From assembly GCA_910587225.1 (NCBI GenBank), contig CAJULT010000002.1, positions 47,446 to 111,445 on the forward strand: a DNA stretch of 64,000 nucleotides. The letters are read 5' to 3'. Origin of the DNA: an uncultured Christensenellaceae bacterium (GTDB lineage Bacteria > Bacillota > Clostridia > Christensenellales > UBA1242). The notes under the pieces were generated by a model. It did no database searches, was not told the origin of the DNA, and saw only the letters and a list, made by a program, of their open reading frames with translations. How positions within the stretch are numbered: the stretch's first letter is position 1; the number at the start of each line of letters is the position of its first letter. The translations under genes and the position numbers were made by a program. Positions 7,504 to 16,040 of this stretch are shown one piece after another.

Positions 7504-7824
7504 TTACATCCCCGGAATTTGTGGAATTTTCTCCTTTTCAGTTCTTTCAATTTGGCTAAGAGCGTCGTTAAAAGCAGAAATGATTAAATCTTCAAGCATT
7601 TCAACATCATCAGGATCAACCACTTCTTCTTTAATCTTTACACTTTTGAGCTTTTTATTGCCCATCATGACAACTTCAACCATTCCGCCGCCTGAACGCG
7701 CTGTAAATTCAGTTGCATCAAGTTCGGCTCTTGCTCTTGCCATATCCTCCTGCATCTTTTGTGCTTGACGAAGAAGCCCTTGCATATTTCCGCCGCCAAA
7801 GCCTCCAAATCCACCGTAAGCCAT
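7504..7824 (-). CDS. YbaB/EbfC nucleoid-associated protein
   Basis: A 106-residue DNA-binding dimer that coats the nucleoid. The Gly-rich start (GGFGGFGGGNMQGLLRQAQKM) and the core EFTARSGGGMVEVVMMGNKK are diagnostic of the family. It sits between dnaX and recR, its nearly universal place. A strong AGGAGG site precedes the start. Confidence 0.95.
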   Translation of the reverse strand: MAYGGFGGFGGGNMQGLLRQAQKMQEDMARARAELDATEFTARSGGGMVEVVMMGNKKLKSVKIKEEVVDPDDVEMLEDLIISAFNDALSQIERTEKEKIPQIPGM

Positions 7825-7833
7825 ATTAACCTC

Positions 7834-8160
7834 CTATTTTATGATGAGATACTGTCCCACCTTTCCTTTTAAATTTTCTATATCCTTTTCTTCATTACTT
7901 TTTTCGCGTACTCGATAGTCAAGCTTAAAACCTATATCTAGCCCCTGCCAACGCAGAGCATTTTCAATCTCCCGTCTTCCATCGCCCAAAAGTTGATTAA
8001 GCATACTATCTTTTATATGCACAACAAGGTTGTTTTCTTCAATCGAAACATCAGTTATGTCCCCGCACGCTACATGCAGTGCAACAAATCGGTGTTCTTT
8101 CAAAAAGAGTACTACCTTGCCCCATATTGTTTTTGCACTAACCGACCCTTTTTTAGGCAT
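7834..8160 (-). CDS. dnaX: DnaX tau C-terminal domain, encoded in the -1 frame
   Basis: About 108 residues with the fold pattern of the DnaX C-terminal (tau-specific) region: a tryptophan-bearing helix near IWGKVVLFLKE, a beta segment ENNLVVHIKD and a second helix. It begins just downstream of the dnaX stop, and its frame is open back through the A9 run at the end of dnaX. A -1 shift on that run gives an uninterrupted protein of about 479 residues. The ATG at 8160 has no good ribosome binding site, which supports translation by frameshift rather than independent initiation. A separately translated subunit remains possible. Confidence 0.75.
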   Translation of the reverse strand: MPKKGSVSAKTIWGKVVLFLKEHRFVALHVACGDITDVSIEENNLVVHIKDSMLNQLLGDGRREIENALRWQGLDIGFKLDYRVREKSNEEKDIENLKGKVGQYLIIK

Positions 8161-8165
8161 CAAGT

Positions 8166-9272
8166 TTAGTTTTTTTTTACATCCTCAGCCGGCATATCCA
8201 ACATAGCAGAAAGTGCTAACGTTTCGAGCAGCAATCTCGGTGACAATGTATAACGAAGTTCATTTTCAGCCCCACCGAAAATTTGCATATACGAAATGAG
8301 TTTCTTTTCCTCAAACTTAGACGCTTGATAAGCATACTTTTCCATAACCTCAGTTGGAAGATTTAAAATATCATTAGGTTGTCTGCATGTCAATGCAATG
8401 AGTAGGTTTCTCGCATGCTTAGATAAATCTTTTACAAAAACGGACATGTTTTTACCGCTATGATCAAGTTCGTCAATAAATGAAAGCATTTCTCCCGCTT
8501 CCCTTGCAAGGAGAAGATCATAAAAACGGATGAGGTTATCATAGTCAGTTCTGCCTAGCACCTTCAAAACAGCCTCTTTGGTAACTCCGCCTTCGCTATA
8601 TGCGCAAACGCTATCAGCGATAGAAAGTGTATCTCTCACACTTCCCTCACCGCTTGCCGCGATGAGTTTAAGCGCCTCATCTTCATAGGAAATATTTTCG
8701 CTATCAAGGACTTCTCGTAAAAGTTTGGTCAAATTGTCTACTGACACAAGTCTAAAATCAAAACGAACGCATCTTGAAAGAATAGTCGCTGGAAGTTTGT
8801 GAACCTCAGTTGTCGCCAAAATAAATATAACATGAGCAGGCGGCTCTTCAAGTGTTTTGAGTAGCGCATTAAAAGCACTGTCGGTCAGCATGTGCACTTC
8901 GTCGATAATATATACCTTATACTTAGCATTTACAGGTAGAAACTTTACTTTTTCACGAATTTCACGAATATCATCCACGCGATTGTTTGAAGCCGCGTCA
9001 ATTTCAATTACATTGATGTCGCCTTCAAACCTCTTGCAACTTTCACATTGCCCGCAAGGTGAGCCATTTTGATTGTTTTCACAATTAACCGCCTTGGCAA
9101 GTATCCTAGCCACACTTGTCTTACCAATACCACGAGAGCCTGTAAAAAGATAGGCATGCCCAATCTTGCCACTTGCAATCTGATTTTCAAGTGCCTTAGT
9201 TATATGCTCCTGTCCTATTACTCCTTCAAAGGTGGTTGGACGATATTTTCTGTAAAGTGCAAGGTGTTCCAT
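8166..9272 (-). CDS. dnaX: DNA polymerase III clamp-loader subunit DnaX, gamma-length form
   Basis: AAA+ ATPase of the sliding-clamp loader. Walker A is GSRGIGKTS (45-53), the zinc module is Cys64/73/76/79, Walker B is IIDEVHML (122-129) and the SRC arginine finger is LSRCVRFDF. The frame stops at residue 368, after the clamp-loader lid and collar domains and before the tau-specific C-terminus, so as written it is the gamma form. Its last codons are GTA AAA AAA AAC TAA, a slippery run; see the site feature. The ribosome binding site is GGAG. Confidence 0.95.
   Translation of the reverse strand: MEHLALYRKYRPTTFEGVIGQEHITKALENQIASGKIGHAYLFTGSRGIGKTSVARILAKAVNCENNQNGSPCGQCESCKRFEGDINVIEIDAASNNRVDDIREIREKVKFLPVNAKYKVYIIDEVHMLTDSAFNALLKTLEEPPAHVIFILATTEVHKLPATILSRCVRFDFRLVSVDNLTKLLREVLDSENISYEDEALKLIAASGEGSVRDTLSIADSVCAYSEGGVTKEAVLKVLGRTDYDNLIRFYDLLLAREAGEMLSFIDELDHSGKNMSVFVKDLSKHARNLLIALTCRQPNDILNLPTEVMEKYAYQASKFEEKKLISYMQIFGGAENELRYTLSPRLLLETLALSAMLDMPAEDVKKN
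8167..8185 (-). other. A9 slippery site: programmed -1 frameshift or transcriptional slippage in dnaX
   Basis: On the - strand the end of dnaX reads GAGGAT GTA AAA AAA AAC TAA. Nine A (8170-8178) end in the heptamer A AAA AAC, an efficient -1 slippery sequence. A GAGG Shine-Dalgarno-like tract lies just upstream, the arrangement that stimulates the Escherichia coli dnaX shift. After slipping, the frame reads Leu-Asn-Leu-Met-Pro into the tau domain without a stop. Thermus dnaX uses an A9 run for polymerase slippage, so either mechanism could act. Confidence 0.75.
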
Positions 9273-9324
9273 AATTTCTCCTAAGATGATTATACAATTC
9301 TTATTTCAAAAAGGCAAACGATTT

Positions 9325-9347
9325 AAAGCGGCTGACAGCCGCTTTTT
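9325..9347. terminator. Intrinsic terminator after tpiA
   Basis: AAAGCGGCTG ACAGCCGCTTT-type perfect hairpin. The T5 tract is better on the + strand; on the - strand three T follow, then AAAT. It separates tpiA from the dnaX transcript. Confidence 0.6.
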
Positions 9348-10086
9348 ATATTATATTAATAATCTTCACAAGTTCGAGAGGGTCGCAACTAGCAGCGCCA
9401 ATAAGCGCTCCGTTAATACCCTTAGCGTTCATTACTGCCTTGCAGTTTTTCTGAGTTATACTTCCGCCATACAGCACGCAAATGTTTTCAGCGGCAGCGG
9501 CAGAAAAGTCTTCCGAAATAACTTTACGGATAATTTTAACCGCCTCTTCAACTTCCTTTTGAGTTGCATGCTTGCCAGTTCCTGTCGCCCAAATAGGCTC
9601 GTAGGCAATTACAATACGGTCAAGTTCATTTTGATATAACCCTTTAAGCGCTTCTTCAAGCTGTTCTTTAAGCACTTCAAAAGTTTTAAGCGTATTTCGC
9701 TGTGCGAGGCTTTCACCAACGCAAAGAATAACTTTAAGTCTGTTTTTAAGGGCAATTTTAATTTTTTTGTTAATAATCTTGCTATTTTCTTTAAATTTTG
9801 CTCGTCGTTCGTTATGTCCGACTATTACCTCACTTACGCCAGCATCTTTAAGCATAGCGCCAGAAATCTCACCTGTAAAGCTTCCTTTTTCCTCATCACT
9901 AAGGTTCTGCGCGCCAATCTTAACATTTCCGCCCCGGGTTAAATACACCCCTTCCGCAATGCTAGTAAATGGAAGACATAGCGTTACATCAGCGTCCTCG
10001 CTCACTCTGGAAAGAAAGGTCATAAGATATTTTTTAGTATCGGTCGGAGTTTGGTTCATTTTAAAGTTTGCTACAATTTTTTTCAT
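9346..10086 (-). CDS. tpiA: Triose-phosphate isomerase
   Basis: Interconverts dihydroxyacetone phosphate and glyceraldehyde 3-phosphate. The start MKKIVANFKMNQ carries the active-site Asn and Lys. The catalytic His is in IVGHNERR and the catalytic Glu in IAYEPIWATGTGK (signature AYEPIWAIGTG), with the phosphate loop LYGGSI. The ATG at 10086 is chosen over upstream in-frame codons because AGGAG lies 12 nt before it inside the end of pgk. Start and pgk stop overlap by 4 nt, so the two are coupled. 246 residues is normal. Confidence 0.95.
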   Translation of the reverse strand: MKKIVANFKMNQTPTDTKKYLMTFLSRVSEDADVTLCLPFTSIAEGVYLTRGGNVKIGAQNLSDEEKGSFTGEISGAMLKDAGVSEVIVGHNERRAKFKENSKIINKKIKIALKNRLKVILCVGESLAQRNTLKTFEVLKEQLEEALKGLYQNELDRIVIAYEPIWATGTGKHATQKEVEEAVKIIRKVISEDFSAAAAENICVLYGGSITQKNCKAVMNAKGINGALIGAASCDPLELVKIINII

Positions 10087-11264
10087 CTTATCTTCTCCTG
10101 AATGACTTCTAGGCAAGGTAATTTCCCATCTTCAATAAGTTTCAAGGTTGCACCGCCGCCAGTTGAAAGGAAACTGATTTTATCAGCAACTTTACATTCT
10201 TTAACAGCACTCACACTATCCCCGCCGCCAACGATTGAATATGCTCCGCTCGCAGCAACCGCTTTTGCCACCTTAAATGTTCCGTCCTTAAAGCGTGGGT
10301 CTTCATATTTGCCAAGTGGGCCATTCCAAATAATTTGTTTGGCGCTCTTAATCGCGGTAGCGAATAACTTTGCGCTCTTTGGCCCAATATCCATGCCCAC
10401 CATGTCTTCACCTAGAATATCGGTAACGAACTTCTTCCCCTTTTTATCATCCTTGCGAAGTGCCACATGGTCAATTGGAAGAATGATTTTCTTCCCGCAA
10501 GAAGAAGCATAATCCAAAATTTCTCTTGCATCTTGAAGGCTATCAAGATAGGTAATGCTTTGCCCAACTGGCACGCCTTTTGCAAGAAGGAAGGTGTATG
10601 CCATTGCTCCACCTATTATGATTGTATCGGCCACATCTACAAACCTTTTCAAAATCTTAATCTTGTCAGGCACTTTTGTTCCGCCAATAATTGCCACAAA
10701 TGGATGCTTTGGCGATTCCATTGCAGCAGAAATAGAATTATATTCTTTTTCCATTAAAAGACCAATTGCATTAGGCATAAGTCTTGCAATGCCGTAGGTT
10801 GATGCATGCTTTCTATGTGCTGTGCCAAATGCGTCGTTGACGAAAATATCTCCAAGTTCGCTAATCTTTCTAGCAAATTTCATATCGCAAGCTTTTTCCT
10901 CTGGATAGAAACGCACATTTTCAAGAAGAAGAACATCGCCCGGTTCCATAGTCTTAATGCGTACTTTTACTTCATCACCATAAACTTTATTGCTAAAATA
11001 TACTTTTGAGCCTAATTTTTTCATAAGTATTAGTGAAATTTGCCATAAGGACGAACGCACTTCATACCCAATCGGTCTACCTAAACTTGAAATAATAACA
11101 ACCTTAGCTTTCTGCTCGGTAAGGTATTTAATGGTAGGTATGGCCTTGTTGATTCTGTTAAGATCCAAAATACGCCCCACTGTATCAAGCGGAACATTAA
11201 AATCAACTCTTAGAAGTACAACTTTGCCTTTAAGACCTACAAGGTCTTGAACTGTTCTTTTCAT
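10083..11264 (-). CDS. pgk: Phosphoglycerate kinase
   Basis: Transfers phosphate from 1,3-bisphosphoglycerate to ADP in glycolysis. RVDFNVPLD is the N-terminal signature, GRPIGYEV the substrate loop, and GGGDSVSAV plus LSTGGGATL the C-terminal nucleotide domain. The start at 11264 has AGGAGGAAG just upstream; an in-frame extension to 11303 lacks this. It forms a two-gene glycolytic operon with tpiA, without gap or pgm alongside. A possible promoter (TTGAAT, 16 nt, TATTAT) lies in the 49-nt gap after the dus gene. Confidence 0.95.
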   Translation of the reverse strand: MKRTVQDLVGLKGKVVLLRVDFNVPLDTVGRILDLNRINKAIPTIKYLTEQKAKVVIISSLGRPIGYEVRSSLWQISLILMKKLGSKVYFSNKVYGDEVKVRIKTMEPGDVLLLENVRFYPEEKACDMKFARKISELGDIFVNDAFGTAHRKHASTYGIARLMPNAIGLLMEKEYNSISAAMESPKHPFVAIIGGTKVPDKIKILKRFVDVADTIIIGGAMAYTFLLAKGVPVGQSITYLDSLQDAREILDYASSCGKKIILPIDHVALRKDDKKGKKFVTDILGEDMVGMDIGPKSAKLFATAIKSAKQIIWNGPLGKYEDPRFKDGTFKVAKAVAASGAYSIVGGGDSVSAVKECKVADKISFLSTGGGATLKLIEDGKLPCLEVIQEKIR

Positions 11265-11313
11265 TCTTCCTCCTATCACTTTAATAATACTATGTTTGAC
11301 CAAAAATTCAAAA

Positions 11314-12234
11314 TCATTTTAGTATCTCTTTAAGGATTTTTAAACTTTCATCAATGCTAGGACTTGTCGCAAGTGAACGTCTAACCTCACTCCCCCCTAT
11401 TAGCCCCGAAGTATACCACAAAAAGTGTTTGCGCATATATAGCGTCAGCCACTCTTCATTATAATGATCTCTCAAAATTTGAACATGTTTTTCAATATAT
11501 TTATAAATATCTTTGGGCTGCTCGCCGCCTTTTAATAAAGAGAAAATCCATGGTCTTCCTTGAGCGCCTCGCCCTATCATAACGCCATCAGCACCTGTTG
11601 CGAGCATTTTTTGATAGCTTTCCATGTCTACAACATCTCCGTTTCCAACAACTGGAATGTTTACACTTGCCTTTAAGGTTGCAATCGCATCCAAATTAGC
11701 TTTTCCACTATAACCTTGCGCCGTTGTCCTTGCATGAAGAGTGATAAAGCTCGCCCCAGCCTCTTCGCACATACGTCCAAACTGCCTGCTTATGTCTTTG
11801 TCAAAGCCAAGTCTAAATTTTACGCTTATCGGGCGGGTTGACGCTTTAACCATAGAGGAAATTATCTCACGGGCAAGCGGAATATTTTTCATAAGAGCGC
11901 TGCCTTCCCCGTTTTTGATTATCTTTGGCGCAGGACAGCCCATGTTAATATCAATAATGTCATATTTGCTTAAAATGGGATTGGATAAAGACGCGACCAT
12001 TATGTCCGCCTCATGCCCAAACACCTGGCCTATTTTGATTTTTTCAGCCTCATGCGACTGAGTCATAAATTCGGTTTTTCTAGGGTTATGCGCCATGGCT
12101 CGCGCTGAAAGCATTTCACTTACCGTCGCGTCAGCACCAAACTCGGAGCATATTGCCCTAAACCCCACATCACTCACGCCCGCCATAGGCGCTAAAATCA
12201 AACTATCTCCAAAATCAAACTTGTCAATTTTCAT
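11314..12234 (-). CDS. dusB: tRNA-dihydrouridine synthase (Dus family)
   Basis: FMN-dependent reductase that converts specific tRNA uridines to dihydrouridine. It has the Dus signature DINMGCPAPKI (the catalytic Cys in MGCPA), the N-terminal LAPMAGVSDVGFRAIC, the HARTTAQGYSGKA stretch and the FMN phosphate loop GADGVMIGRGAQGRPWIF. 306 residues fits DusB of Bacillota. The subfamily assignment is by similarity to the common DusB form, so the exact tRNA position modified is not certain. Confidence 0.9.
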   Translation of the reverse strand: MKIDKFDFGDSLILAPMAGVSDVGFRAICSEFGADATVSEMLSARAMAHNPRKTEFMTQSHEAEKIKIGQVFGHEADIMVASLSNPILSKYDIIDINMGCPAPKIIKNGEGSALMKNIPLAREIISSMVKASTRPISVKFRLGFDKDISRQFGRMCEEAGASFITLHARTTAQGYSGKANLDAIATLKASVNIPVVGNGDVVDMESYQKMLATGADGVMIGRGAQGRPWIFSLLKGGEQPKDIYKYIEKHVQILRDHYNEEWLTLYMRKHFLWYTSGLIGGSEVRRSLATSPSIDESLKILKEILK

Positions 12235-12270
12235 GTTTTAATTGTATCAAACTTAACTAAAAAACAAAAA

Positions 12271-13800
12271 CTATTTAGCCTCATTTTCACATTCAACGGT
12301 TTTTCTTTTAAAAATTTTACTTATATACTCTTTTACAAGTGGTAAAAGTAGACAGATATAAATAAGTCCGCCAATCGCCACCGCAAAGATTAAGTTGAGT
12401 AGCGGTGAAAGCGGCGAATATTTTATAAACGCCCACACTCCCATAAACATAATCAGCGCAGCAAGTAATGGTAAAATAACTTCAAAAATATCAATTTTAA
12501 CTAAATTTCCAAGCTTTATAAGTCCAAATACGCAAACTATCGCGGCGAGCGCAATATTAGAAAGTGGCAAAGCATATATTCCAACATGCTTTAATCGTGC
12601 GAATAGTACAACAATTAAAATTTTAATAATTCCGCCGCTAAGGGTCGCGATAAAGGAAAAATTATATAATCCCCTTGCCTGCAAAACAGCAAGCAAAAAT
12701 TGCATAATGGCGGTTAAAATAATGCTAACTCCGCCTAACATAGTTAAAGTAATCGCCTCGCTTAAAAATCCATTTATCACCCTAGGGTAAATAATAGGAT
12801 AAAGTACAGGACTTATCGCCATCAAACCAAAAGCAAGAGGCAACAAAAATACCCACATAAGCGAAAAAGAGTTTGATATTAATTTTTGTTGCTGCTCTTT
12901 TTGCTTGGCAGTAGTTAAAAATGAGATTTTGGGAAGTATTGCCATAGCAACTGAAAGCGAAATAATCAAAGGAAAATTTAAAATTGCTCCAACAACCCCT
13001 GTTTGAAGTCCAAAAAGTGCGGTCGCACGACCGCTTTCAATGCCTGCACTCACAAGAAGAGGAACAACAATCAGCGCATCAATTGCATGGGTTGCTGGCA
13101 CGACTGCACCGCTAAGCGTGAGTGGCAGCGCCGCCTCAAAAAATGGTTTGTACTGCGGCTTTGCAAAGCCGAGAACATCCTTTCTTTTTATAAAAAACAA
13201 CAGGTACGCAAGCGCTAAAACTTCACTTAAAGCTATACCTAAAAATGCACCAAACACGCCCCACGCCACCCCACGCGCACTTAAAAAGTATGCAAGGATC
13301 AGTCCAAAAGCAAACTTTATAATCTGCTCAATAATCTGACTAATTGCGGTTGGCGTCATATTCTCATAACCTTGAACAATCCCCCGCAAAATTCCAATAA
13401 GCGCCACAATAGGAAGAAGGATAATAAAAAGCTTATACGCCAGTCCTGCACTAGTCGCACCCTGCATAGAGGCAATCGGTCTGCCAAATAGAAAAATTAT
13501 AACTCCCAAAACAAAGCTTAGCGACAGCGTAAAAATGATTGCAGCCCAAACCACCGACTGCACTTTTTTAACTTCCCCTCTCGCCCGCGCCGCTGAAACC
13601 AACCTAGAAAGTGCGGTAGTCACTCCGCCAGTAGTAAACACAAGCAAAAGCGAATAAAGGCTCATAACAAGTTGAAAAACACCAATTCCTTCAACCCCTA
13701 AAATATTGGTAAGTGGAAGACGAAAAAAAGCGCCAAAAAGCTTGCAGATGAAACCGCTTATAATCAAAATAATAGCACCCTTTCCTACACTATTTTTCAT
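12271..13800 (-). CDS. Lipid-linked polysaccharide flippase, SpoVB/MurJ type (MOP superfamily)
   Basis: An integral membrane protein of about 509 residues with some 12-14 hydrophobic segments. It starts MKNSVGKGAIILIISGFICK, followed by the MOP-type loop FRLPLTNILGVEGIGVFQ and GGVTTALSRLVS. SpoVB-like proteins flip lipid-linked glycan precursors such as lipid II or polysaccharide units. It could serve as the cell's lipid II flippase or act in spore cortex or capsule synthesis; the sequence alone does not decide. The ATG at 13800 lacks a clear ribosome binding site; the frame extends 16 codons upstream without better support. Confidence 0.85.
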   Translation of the reverse strand: MKNSVGKGAIILIISGFICKLFGAFFRLPLTNILGVEGIGVFQLVMSLYSLLLVFTTGGVTTALSRLVSAARARGEVKKVQSVVWAAIIFTLSLSFVLGVIIFLFGRPIASMQGATSAGLAYKLFIILLPIVALIGILRGIVQGYENMTPTAISQIIEQIIKFAFGLILAYFLSARGVAWGVFGAFLGIALSEVLALAYLLFFIKRKDVLGFAKPQYKPFFEAALPLTLSGAVVPATHAIDALIVVPLLVSAGIESGRATALFGLQTGVVGAILNFPLIISLSVAMAILPKISFLTTAKQKEQQQKLISNSFSLMWVFLLPLAFGLMAISPVLYPIIYPRVINGFLSEAITLTMLGGVSIILTAIMQFLLAVLQARGLYNFSFIATLSGGIIKILIVVLFARLKHVGIYALPLSNIALAAIVCVFGLIKLGNLVKIDIFEVILPLLAALIMFMGVWAFIKYSPLSPLLNLIFAVAIGGLIYICLLLPLVKEYISKIFKRKTVECENEAK

Positions 13801-13877
13801 ACACTTATGGTGCTTAGATGAATAAAATATATACAAAAAGAATAACAATAAAACACAAAAAATTTTTCAAAAAAGTA

Positions 13878-13906
13878 TTTACATTTGACTTCAAATGTGT
13901 TACTAT
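13878..13906 (+). promoter_or_regulatory. Promoter with palindromic operator in the spacer
   Basis: TTTACA (13878-13883), 17-nt spacer, TACTAT (13901-13906). The perfect palindrome ACATTTGA-CT-TCAAATGT (13881-13898) fills the spacer and overlaps the -35, a classic repressor operator position. Confidence 0.65.
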
Positions 13907-13930
13907 ATGGGCAAGAGGAGAAGATTAGAT

Positions 13931-14491
13931 ATGATAGATACCAAAGACTATAAGTATATGAGAACTAAATTTAACACTCCAAACGATGGTGAACTTAACT
14001 ACCAATTGTTCGCTGAAATCAATTGCATTGCAATACTCGGTGAACTTCAAGCCGTTACCGATGGCAGAATAGAAAAACTTACAAATTTTGATACAAACAT
14101 ATTAAATGGCGCGCCAGGTTATAATTTTCCAGGATCTACGCAATATGTCAAGGAATCAAATCGATTACTTAAAAAATTTAAGGAAAACTGGGATAAAATA
14201 CAAGGTTTAGACATTTTTAGGGAAATGTATGACCTCACTTTTGCTCGCTTTAATGGCGACATTTTCGATTTTTCTCACCTCTATTCAGATCAAGGAACTA
14301 AATACACAAAAGAAAACGTAATCTCATTTAATATTCTCAAATTTATGGAATTATTTTTCAAGGATGATGGCACTTTAAAAAATATTCATACCAAAGAATT
14401 TAAACAAGAAATGGTAGAAGTTTCAAAAAGTTTAAACTTGTGCTTAAACACTATAAATAAAAGAAGCAAAAAACCTGCTGAAGACGATTAA
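13931..14491 (+). CDS. Hypothetical protein, 186 residues, under a palindromic operator
   Basis: The ATG at 13931 follows AGAGGAG by 10 nt; an in-frame ATG at 13895 lies inside the promoter and is rejected. The protein is soluble, rich in Phe, Asp and Asn, without a motif I recognise. It ends with a Lys-rich tail. It is monocistronic: its own promoter with an 18-bp operator, and its own terminator. It looks like one of several accessory genes scattered between housekeeping genes here. Confidence 0.6.
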   Translation: MIDTKDYKYMRTKFNTPNDGELNYQLFAEINCIAILGELQAVTDGRIEKLTNFDTNILNGAPGYNFPGSTQYVKESNRLLKKFKENWDKIQGLDIFREMYDLTFARFNGDIFDFSHLYSDQGTKYTKENVISFNILKFMELFFKDDGTLKNIHTKEFKQEMVEVSKSLNLCLNTINKRSKKPAEDD

Positions 14492-14518
14492 AAAAAGGAA
14501 CTTACCGTTCCTTTTTTA
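14491..14518. terminator. Bidirectional intrinsic terminator
   Basis: AAAAAAGGAAC-TTACC-GTTCCTTTTTT between convergent genes ending at 14491 (+) and 14519 (-). Confidence 0.85.
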
Positions 14519-15991
14519 TTATCCTTCAAATTCGTCTTCTACGTGAATCGAGTTACTTTTATTAACATCTTCTAATAAGCGAGCTGCATCTAATAATGTT
14601 GTTCCTGTCACATCTTCAAACGATGGTGACAGTTTGTAAGTTTCAGCATCATTCTTCTCAAGAATCTTTTCTTGTTTACGTATTAACTGAGGGCTTTCCT
14701 CTGCAATAACTGCGCGCCGACGCAAAAATTGAGTCATAACGTCTACAGAAGCATCCTTTTCCTTCTCGCCTTTCCCCTCATCCTTTGATGGCGGGGTTGG
14801 CGTTTTTGTTTCTTTTTGCTCGGCTGGTTTACTGTCAGTTTTCTTGTCAGTCCCCAATGATTTAGAAGTACTTACAACTTCGCTAGCATAGTTGTTTAAA
14901 GGCTTCTTTTCGTCCTTTTTATCATCTTTCTTTTTGTCAGCTTTTGGGGCGTCCTTTTTTGCTGGCTTTGAAGCAGCTTTGGTTGCTTTTTTCGCGGGTG
15001 CTTTTGCGGGCGCTTTTTTAGCATTTGCTTTAGCTGTTGGTTTACTAGCGTTAGGCTTAGAGTCAACTCTTACCGCCCCTTCCTGCTTCTTTGCCTGCGC
15101 CTGCGCTACCTGCCCCATTGCCTCGGTATATTCTTTTCTAGGACTCATTGCCTGCTCTTTGTCAGCAGAAAGGATTTCCAACCCGCCTTCTTGCTTTAAC
15201 ACTTTATCAAGAAGCTTATGTTGAGCTGCAAAGTTTCCCTTCTTCTTTGCTTGCGTCTTAGGTTGTTTATCATCGGTTTTCTGCTCAGCGCCATTTTCTT
15301 CACCAAGCAGTATCTTTTCATCTTCCTCGTCAAGAAGCCCCTGCTCTTTTGCCTCGCGCAAAAACTCGGCAAGCGCTTTTTGTCCTTTCGCGCCCGCATT
15401 TTTGAGAAGCGCTATTGTACGCATTATGTAAATTTGAGAACCTATTTCCCCAATCTCACCATACATCTCGTCAAGTTCGGCTTGGTCATTAAGGAAATCA
15501 GCAAGTTCAGTAAAATCATCTTCAGTCAAACTAGGGTTATCAGTAAGACGGAAAGTTTTGTATATGCGCTCGCTCATCGCAACATTGTCACCAAGAACAA
15601 GCCTTGCAATAAAAGTTTTAAGAATAGTTAAGGTTGGATGTCCCTCAACGCGTTCGGTTAGATATAGCGTAGCAACCAACCCGTCATCATTAGTTACCTC
15701 AATTGAAAAGTTAAAGGTGCGTCCAAAATAATAGCTTTCAGCATAATATCGCGTTTCGCTCGCCTCCAAAACTTCCTTTTCCATTTTGGCAAGCTGCCTT
15801 CTAAGCTTTTCAGGAATATAATAGTTTCCTTCATCGTCCACCTGCCCAAGTAGGCGGTTCGATAAAATCAGCTGCTTTGTACGCACTTTATAATAGGCTA
15901 TTTCATCTTTGTCAGTCAAAACTGTATCTTCACCCCAAACATGACATTCGGGAGCAAGCGTAACAATTTCTTCTTCATTTATAGCTGTCAT
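14519..15991 (-). CDS. Hypothetical protein with histone H1-like Lys/Ala/Pro-rich region
   Basis: 490 residues in three parts. The N-terminal ~210 residues form a folded, mixed alpha/beta domain of unknown type. A long disordered middle (about 310-420) is dominated by Lys, Ala and Pro (KKAPAKAPAKKATKAASKPA), like histone H1 or bacterial AlgP/Hc1-type tails, and would bind nucleic acid or acidic surfaces non-specifically. The acidic C-terminus is predicted helical. It has its own promoter, TTGATA (16035-16040)/TATAAT (16012-16017). I do not recognise a family; cytoplasmic location is likely as there is no signal peptide. Confidence 0.65.
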   Translation of the reverse strand: MTAINEEEIVTLAPECHVWGEDTVLTDKDEIAYYKVRTKQLILSNRLLGQVDDEGNYYIPEKLRRQLAKMEKEVLEASETRYYAESYYFGRTFNFSIEVTNDDGLVATLYLTERVEGHPTLTILKTFIARLVLGDNVAMSERIYKTFRLTDNPSLTEDDFTELADFLNDQAELDEMYGEIGEIGSQIYIMRTIALLKNAGAKGQKALAEFLREAKEQGLLDEEDEKILLGEENGAEQKTDDKQPKTQAKKKGNFAAQHKLLDKVLKQEGGLEILSADKEQAMSPRKEYTEAMGQVAQAQAKKQEGAVRVDSKPNASKPTAKANAKKAPAKAPAKKATKAASKPAKKDAPKADKKKDDKKDEKKPLNNYASEVVSTSKSLGTDKKTDSKPAEQKETKTPTPPSKDEGKGEKEKDASVDVMTQFLRRRAVIAEESPQLIRKQEKILEKNDAETYKLSPSFEDVTGTTLLDAARLLEDVNKSNSIHVEDEFEG

Positions 15992-16011
15992 AAATGTTTC
16001 CTCTTACGTTC

Positions 16012-16040
16012 ATTATACAATATCTGAAGCAAAATATCAA
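16012..16040 (-). promoter_or_regulatory. Sigma-A promoter of the Lys/Ala-rich protein gene
   Basis: On the - strand TTGATA (16035-16040), 17-nt spacer, TATAAT (16012-16017). Confidence 0.65.
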
